Assembly (NCBI GenBank): GCA_037043015.1
Contig: CM073324.1
Coordinates: 27,482,097-27,546,096, forward strand
DNA: 64,000 nucleotides
Source of the DNA: Bryum argenteum
Taxonomy: Eukaryota; Streptophyta; Bryopsida; Bryales; Bryaceae
Reading direction: 5' to 3'
Below the pieces are notes generated by a model, which made no database searches, was not told where the DNA came from, and saw nothing but the letters and a program-made list of their open reading frames with translations. The position numbers were made by a program, and so were the translations under genes. Positions 60,501-64,000 of the stretch are shown here, piece by piece; position 1 is the stretch's first letter, and every line of letters starts with the position of its first letter.

Positions 60501-61463
60501 AAGTGAATGCGCTGGTGCAGGTGAATATTGGTGTAGGACCGCTTCTAGGCTCGTGGTCAGCATATGGACCTGAGATGGTGGCCCCGGGAATAATGTATCT
60601 GAGATCGTATGTCATATGGCACGACATCATGTTTTTGAGTGATGAAACGCTGCTTCTGGTGGCGGAATCAGCGAGAGAGTTGGGTGCAAATCGCAGCGAC
60701 ATCGATGATCCGTCCTCATCAGCGTCGCGGTTACGCTGTGTTCAAGGCTCCCTGTCGTCCTCCATTGCCAAAGCAGTGCTGGCCTCTTCTCTGGGAGCGT
60801 CTCTATTGTTTGTGTCCGGAGGCACCACTTTGGTCGCCAAGCTCTTCACTGATAGCCTCCCGACTTGGTTCCTCTCTGGCAATGGGTTGAAAGGCACCCA
60901 ATCCCCAGGTCAGGCATCAAACTCCTCGCCAAGAATCAACCGGTGCATATCATGGATGCATTTCACTTTTATTTCGGGAATTTAAGAGACAAAAGTCACT
61001 TCCATGAATTGAAGGGACTTAAGCAGTTGATGATTGTTGAGTGTGGATGCGTGCTGCAGGTGGGTTGATTATGGAGGGCTATGCTATAGCTCACTTCGCC
61101 CTTTTGTCTGGAGCGCTGGCGTGGGGAGTGTCGGGGCCAAGCACACAACAGGAGCACACAGGGGTGCCGTTCGCAATGCGGAGGTACCATGTGTTGGGAG
61201 CGCACATGGAGTTCCTGGCGTCGGGATTGGGAGGCGATTTGCCGTTCCGGTGCGAGCAGACGGTGTGGAGGTCGTACGTGGTGGGATTCCTGGCGCTCAT
61301 GGTCACCTGCACTCCCTCCTGGATCTTGGAGCTCAAGATCGAAACGCTGCGCAAGCTGGCCACGGGGTTGAGGTTCTGGCATGAGCATGACTTGGCCGTG
61401 GCGTTGCTCGAGAGAGGAGGGCCTCAGGCTATGGGCGCTGCTGCAGATCTTACTCTCGCTTGA
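54524..61463 (+). CDS. MED33: Mediator complex tail subunit MED33 (REF4/RFR1 family)
   Basis: Fifteen exons (54524-54810, 55151-55261, 55761-56072, 56187-56404, 56611-56715, 56931-57022, 57307-57652, 58044-58254, 58343-58478, 58581-58742, 58841-59459, 59541-59744, 60052-60383, 60521-60908, 61060-61463) stay in phase and give 1308 aa, the size of Arabidopsis MED33A/B. This nuclear protein belongs to the Mediator tail, and in Arabidopsis it restrains phenylpropanoid genes. Family stretches include WKALLEVTRAAAAQNDPPLVW, LHMLALLTAR, VFLGVWIAALRLVQR, MRHLIVESCVARGLLEKSAY, AASILCGASLIRSWTVQ, DYLPGSIATIVSYCSAENTRGLWK and VQKAKRWHDHIVF. It is built of helical repeats without catalytic motifs. Exon 11 (619 nt) contains a Ser-rich insert (about 59305-59350). 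Intron 7 carries a short stretch resembling exon 8. Confidence 0.96.
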
Positions 61464-62030
61464 TTCGTTTCCCTTGTACTGTACAGTTTCCAATCTTGTA
61501 TCATTTGCTTCCACTCCTCATCGCATTGGTTAAGGACCAGAAGGCCCTAGAAAAGTTGTTAGATGGTGTACTTTTGTTGTTGAGCATACTTCCTATTACC
61601 ATCATTGTGCAGACTAGTCGAAAATTTTATCTGTTCCCTTGTCGGCGAATGAAACAGGAACTTAATGCATTAAAAGAATGCGTTATTTTGATACTCCAGA
61701 AAGCAAAAGAATGCGTTATTCTGATACTCCAGATAGCAAAAGAATGCGTTGTTTTGATACTCCAGAAAGCAAGTGTTCAGTCTGGAAGTGTTTGCTGCGT
61801 GAGTTTGATGTACGTTCGTTCATTTTGTTTGAATTGTTGCATTCAGTGAAGTATACGGAGGGTTCACTCCAAGCAGATTTGGTATGCAGTTTCATTTCTA
61901 TCAAATTCAGATACATGCAGTTGAAACTCTCACACACAGCAAGTGCAGATTATTCAGAATTCCATAACATATGTTGGCCTGGAAGACAAACAATCTGTCT
62001 ATGGAGGAGGTTCAAACTGTCTTTAGAGAG
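61464..62030. other. 3' flank of MED33
   Basis: Presumed 3' UTR and spacer. Apart from the 33 bp tandem repeat nothing was recognised, and no canonical AATAAA was found close to the stop. Confidence 0.4.
61672..61770 (+). repeat. Three tandem copies of a 33 bp unit
   Basis: The units run 61672-61704, 61705-61737 and 61738-61770, with three or four base differences among them (core TTTGATACTCCAGAAAGC). The unit length is 11 codons, so two frames stay open through it, but neither frame has a credible gene around it. It lies about 210 bp after the MED33 stop, probably in the 3' UTR. Confidence 0.9.
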
Positions 62031-62435
62031 TCTATTGAACCCCTAAGTGCCCAAGGCATGTTTTGGGTCAAAGTCTGTGATTTTTTAGCACCTTGTTGGA
62101 ATTGAGCTATGTTCAAGAATTTTACTGCTTTTTCCTACTTTCAACTGTAAGATCTCAAAGCTAACTACCTTCAGAAGTACCATAGAAAATTCAACCAGTG
62201 GATCTTCACCATTCGGAAATTCATAACAATCAAAGTTCATGCAAAACTTTTTTTGCAGATTTAGAAGTTTGATGTTGTAAATTTTGAAGGCTGCCCTTGG
62301 AAAGTTGGTAACAGATCCAACTTGGAATTTTTACAAATTTGAGTGATAGAAATTTCATAAATATATTTCTCTAAAAACTAAAAATTAAATTGAACCTATT
62401 TTAATTTTACCTTATTGGTTAACCCCTGGGGTTAA
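62030..62435. repeat. TTAACCCCTAA-ended repeat, copy near MED33
   Basis: It begins with GAACCCCTAAGTGCCC at about 62037. It shares GATCTTCACCATT and TTGTAAATTTTGAAGGCTGC with 20260-20400. It ends at a 17 bp palindrome, TTAACCCC-T-GGGGTTAA (62419-62435), made of two opposed family termini. Confidence 0.5.
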
Positions 62436-62945
62436 GGTTATTTCATTGGTTAGTAAGGATTCTCATGATTCTCAATCCGGAATCCAATTTAATTATTTAT
62501 AGAAAGATTCAGGTTAGCAATAGAAGATTGAAATTCGTTTGAGCTGTTACTGAATGATTATCAAATTCACTTCAACGTTCTGGTTTCCCAACATACATCC
62601 CTAGACGGGGAAAAACACTGCTGATAGTCGTGACAGGGTATGTAAATGACTTCGGATTGAAGAAGAGGAAGCAACAGATTTGACTGCAGCTGAATATGTA
62701 GTGTAACATGAGAATGTTTCAATGGGACTTTGCTTGACTTTACTTGATTCCCTTCAAGGATACTTTGTCAATTGTGGTGTATAGTGATTCACATATACTC
62801 AAGAGCTAATGGAATTTTCAAGCTTGAAGAGAACTATATTTGTTGCATTCTCACTTTCGAGGGACCAACTTCTAATATAAGTTGATGCAAGGATGTGCAG
62901 CATCTGCAAATGTGGAAAGTGTGAGCCTAGTTCAAATTTATCTAA
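62436..62945. other. Spacer, nothing recognised
   Basis: AT-rich, without recognised genes or repeats. Confidence 0.4.
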
Positions 62946-63795
62946 AGGCATGTTCGCACCTGGCCTTAGAAGAGGTCTTAGGAGGAGGTCTTAACTCTAT
63001 TAATAAGTGTGTGTTCCCACCTACATTCATTAGTAATTAACAATCCTACATGGATGTCCACATGGCACACTTTAAAGAGTAGAGTATTAGTAAACATTTA
63101 GGAGGACAAAAGAGATTTGAGCAATAGTAGGCAATACTTAAGGGAGCACCAATATTGGAAAGATTCTCAAATTTTCCTCACTTAAAGGTACGTTCCCACT
63201 TGGCCTTAGAGGTGGTGTTAGAAGGTGGTCTTATCTCCTTAAAAGAGTGTGTGTCCACACCTACATTCTTTAGTAATTACCAATCCTACATGGATGCCCA
63301 CATGGCACACTCTAAAACTTGGAGGACAAAAAAAATATTAGCTAGTATTTGGGAGGACAAAAGATAGTTGAGCATTAGTAGGCAAGTGTTAAGGAAGCAC
63401 CACAATTAGAAATATTCTCAAGTTTTGAAGACTTAAGAGTGGTCTTAGTTAATGGGGCCTTTGAGGAGCCATTATGTAATTGAGGTTACTTTTCAAAACA
63501 CTTTTCCAAGCCTCATTGATGAGGCCTTCCCTAAGAATAAGGAATTTTCTCAAAATTGTGGAGGTCTTAAGTTTTAATGTATGCTCTTATCAAAGGCCAG
63601 GTGGGAAGGGGCCTTAAGAGTGGTCTTATGTATTGTCCCACTTGAGGGGCCATTAAGTAATCCCCTCACTATTGATTACACCTTTACGAACCTCATTAAT
63701 GACACCTTTCCTCAAAAGAAGGTATTACTCCCCAAATTGTCGGGGTGTTAAATTTTTATCCACACTCTTTGCAAAGGCCAAGTACGAACAAGCCT
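62946..63795. mobile_element. Compound inverted-repeat element with doubled left and right halves
   Basis: The left terminus AGGCATGTTCGCACCTGGCC matches the inverted right terminus AGGCTTGTTCGTACTTGGCC. A second left end lies at 63186 (AGGTACGTTCCCACTTGGCC) and a second right end at 63592-63615. The left halves repeat with a 240 bp period (62946 and 63186). The right halves repeat with about 180-190 bp (63432-63612 and 63613-63795). The order is therefore L-L-R-R over 850 bp, non-coding. A clear target duplication was not found. Confidence 0.65.
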
Positions 63796-63932
63796 CAACT
63801 GACTTTAAATAACCACTCTCTGACGCTTTGATCAGGTTTCTCTTTGATCGGGCTTCTCTATTAGTCGGTGACTTGCCCTGTGCACTGAACTAAAATTATC
63901 CAATCTCCAACTCGCCCTCACATGAATCGGCC

Positions 63933-64000
63933 ATGGCTTCAACTCCCAAAAAGTTGACCGGAGATATTTTTGCTCCTTGCACTTCGATGCACTTGCTCTC
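63933..64000 (+). CDS. Possible start of another gene, cut by the window edge
   Basis: ATG at 63933 lies in a strong plant start context (GGCCATGGC) after a GC-richer leader. It opens a frame (MASTPKKLTGDIFAPCTSMH) that is still open at the edge. Only 22 codons are visible and no family can be assigned. Confidence 0.3.
   Translation, partial: MASTPKKLTGDIFAPCTSMHLL

Noticed and set aside
61460-62046. Frames of 122-129 codons after MED33
   Set aside because: Kept open mainly by the 33 bp triple repeat; no homology.

Overview
The window is plant nuclear DNA. The evidence is intron-rich genes with GT-AG junctions, plant-type gene families (RHL1, MED33, plant-style E2 of 2-oxoglutarate dehydrogenase), a plant L1-like LINE with a zf-RVT tail, CACTA elements, MITEs and a Ty3/gypsy LTR element. 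Introns are short (about 70-500 bp) and the proteins are clearly diverged from flowering-plant versions. A spore-bearing land plant (bryophyte or lycophyte) therefore seems most likely, but that is inference and the species cannot be read from the sequence.

Layout. 1-4016: 3' part of a LINE with an open ORF2 and A-tail. 4.0-6.2 kb: spacer with a MITE and a SINE-like piece. 6218-7640: small four-exon gene whose first exons match the start of the E2 gene 20 kb away. 7.6-26.3 kb: gene-poor repeat block (CACTA-type MITEs, a 3.6 kb CACTA element at 13417-17036, TTAACCCCTAA-ended repeats, a pogo-like MITE, an LTR-like stretch, a minisatellite). 26357-30112: E2 (dihydrolipoyl succinyltransferase). 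32381-34988 (-): RHL1. 35617-38601: AFG1-like ATPase. 38.8-45.5 kb: duplicated gene fragment, CACTA MITE and a Ty3/gypsy element. 47297-50475: YacP-like NYN-domain protein. 51714-53938 (-): geranylgeranyltransferase I beta subunit. 54524-61463: MED33. 61.5-64 kb: repeats, including a compound inverted-repeat element, and a possible new gene start at the edge.

I worked out exon structures by hand. For all seven host genes the exon lengths sum to a multiple of three and every junction keeps phase, which is strong internal support. RHL1/AFG1 and GGB/MED33 are divergent pairs sharing about 0.6 kb of 5' DNA. E2 and AFG1 are mitochondrial by family, and the small 6.2 kb gene probably is too.

The most unusual item is the 6218-7640 gene. 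It carries an E2-like mitochondrial leader, including a matching 25-nt microexon and the same intron phases, joined to an unrelated acidic C-terminal region. This looks like duplication and capture of a presequence module.
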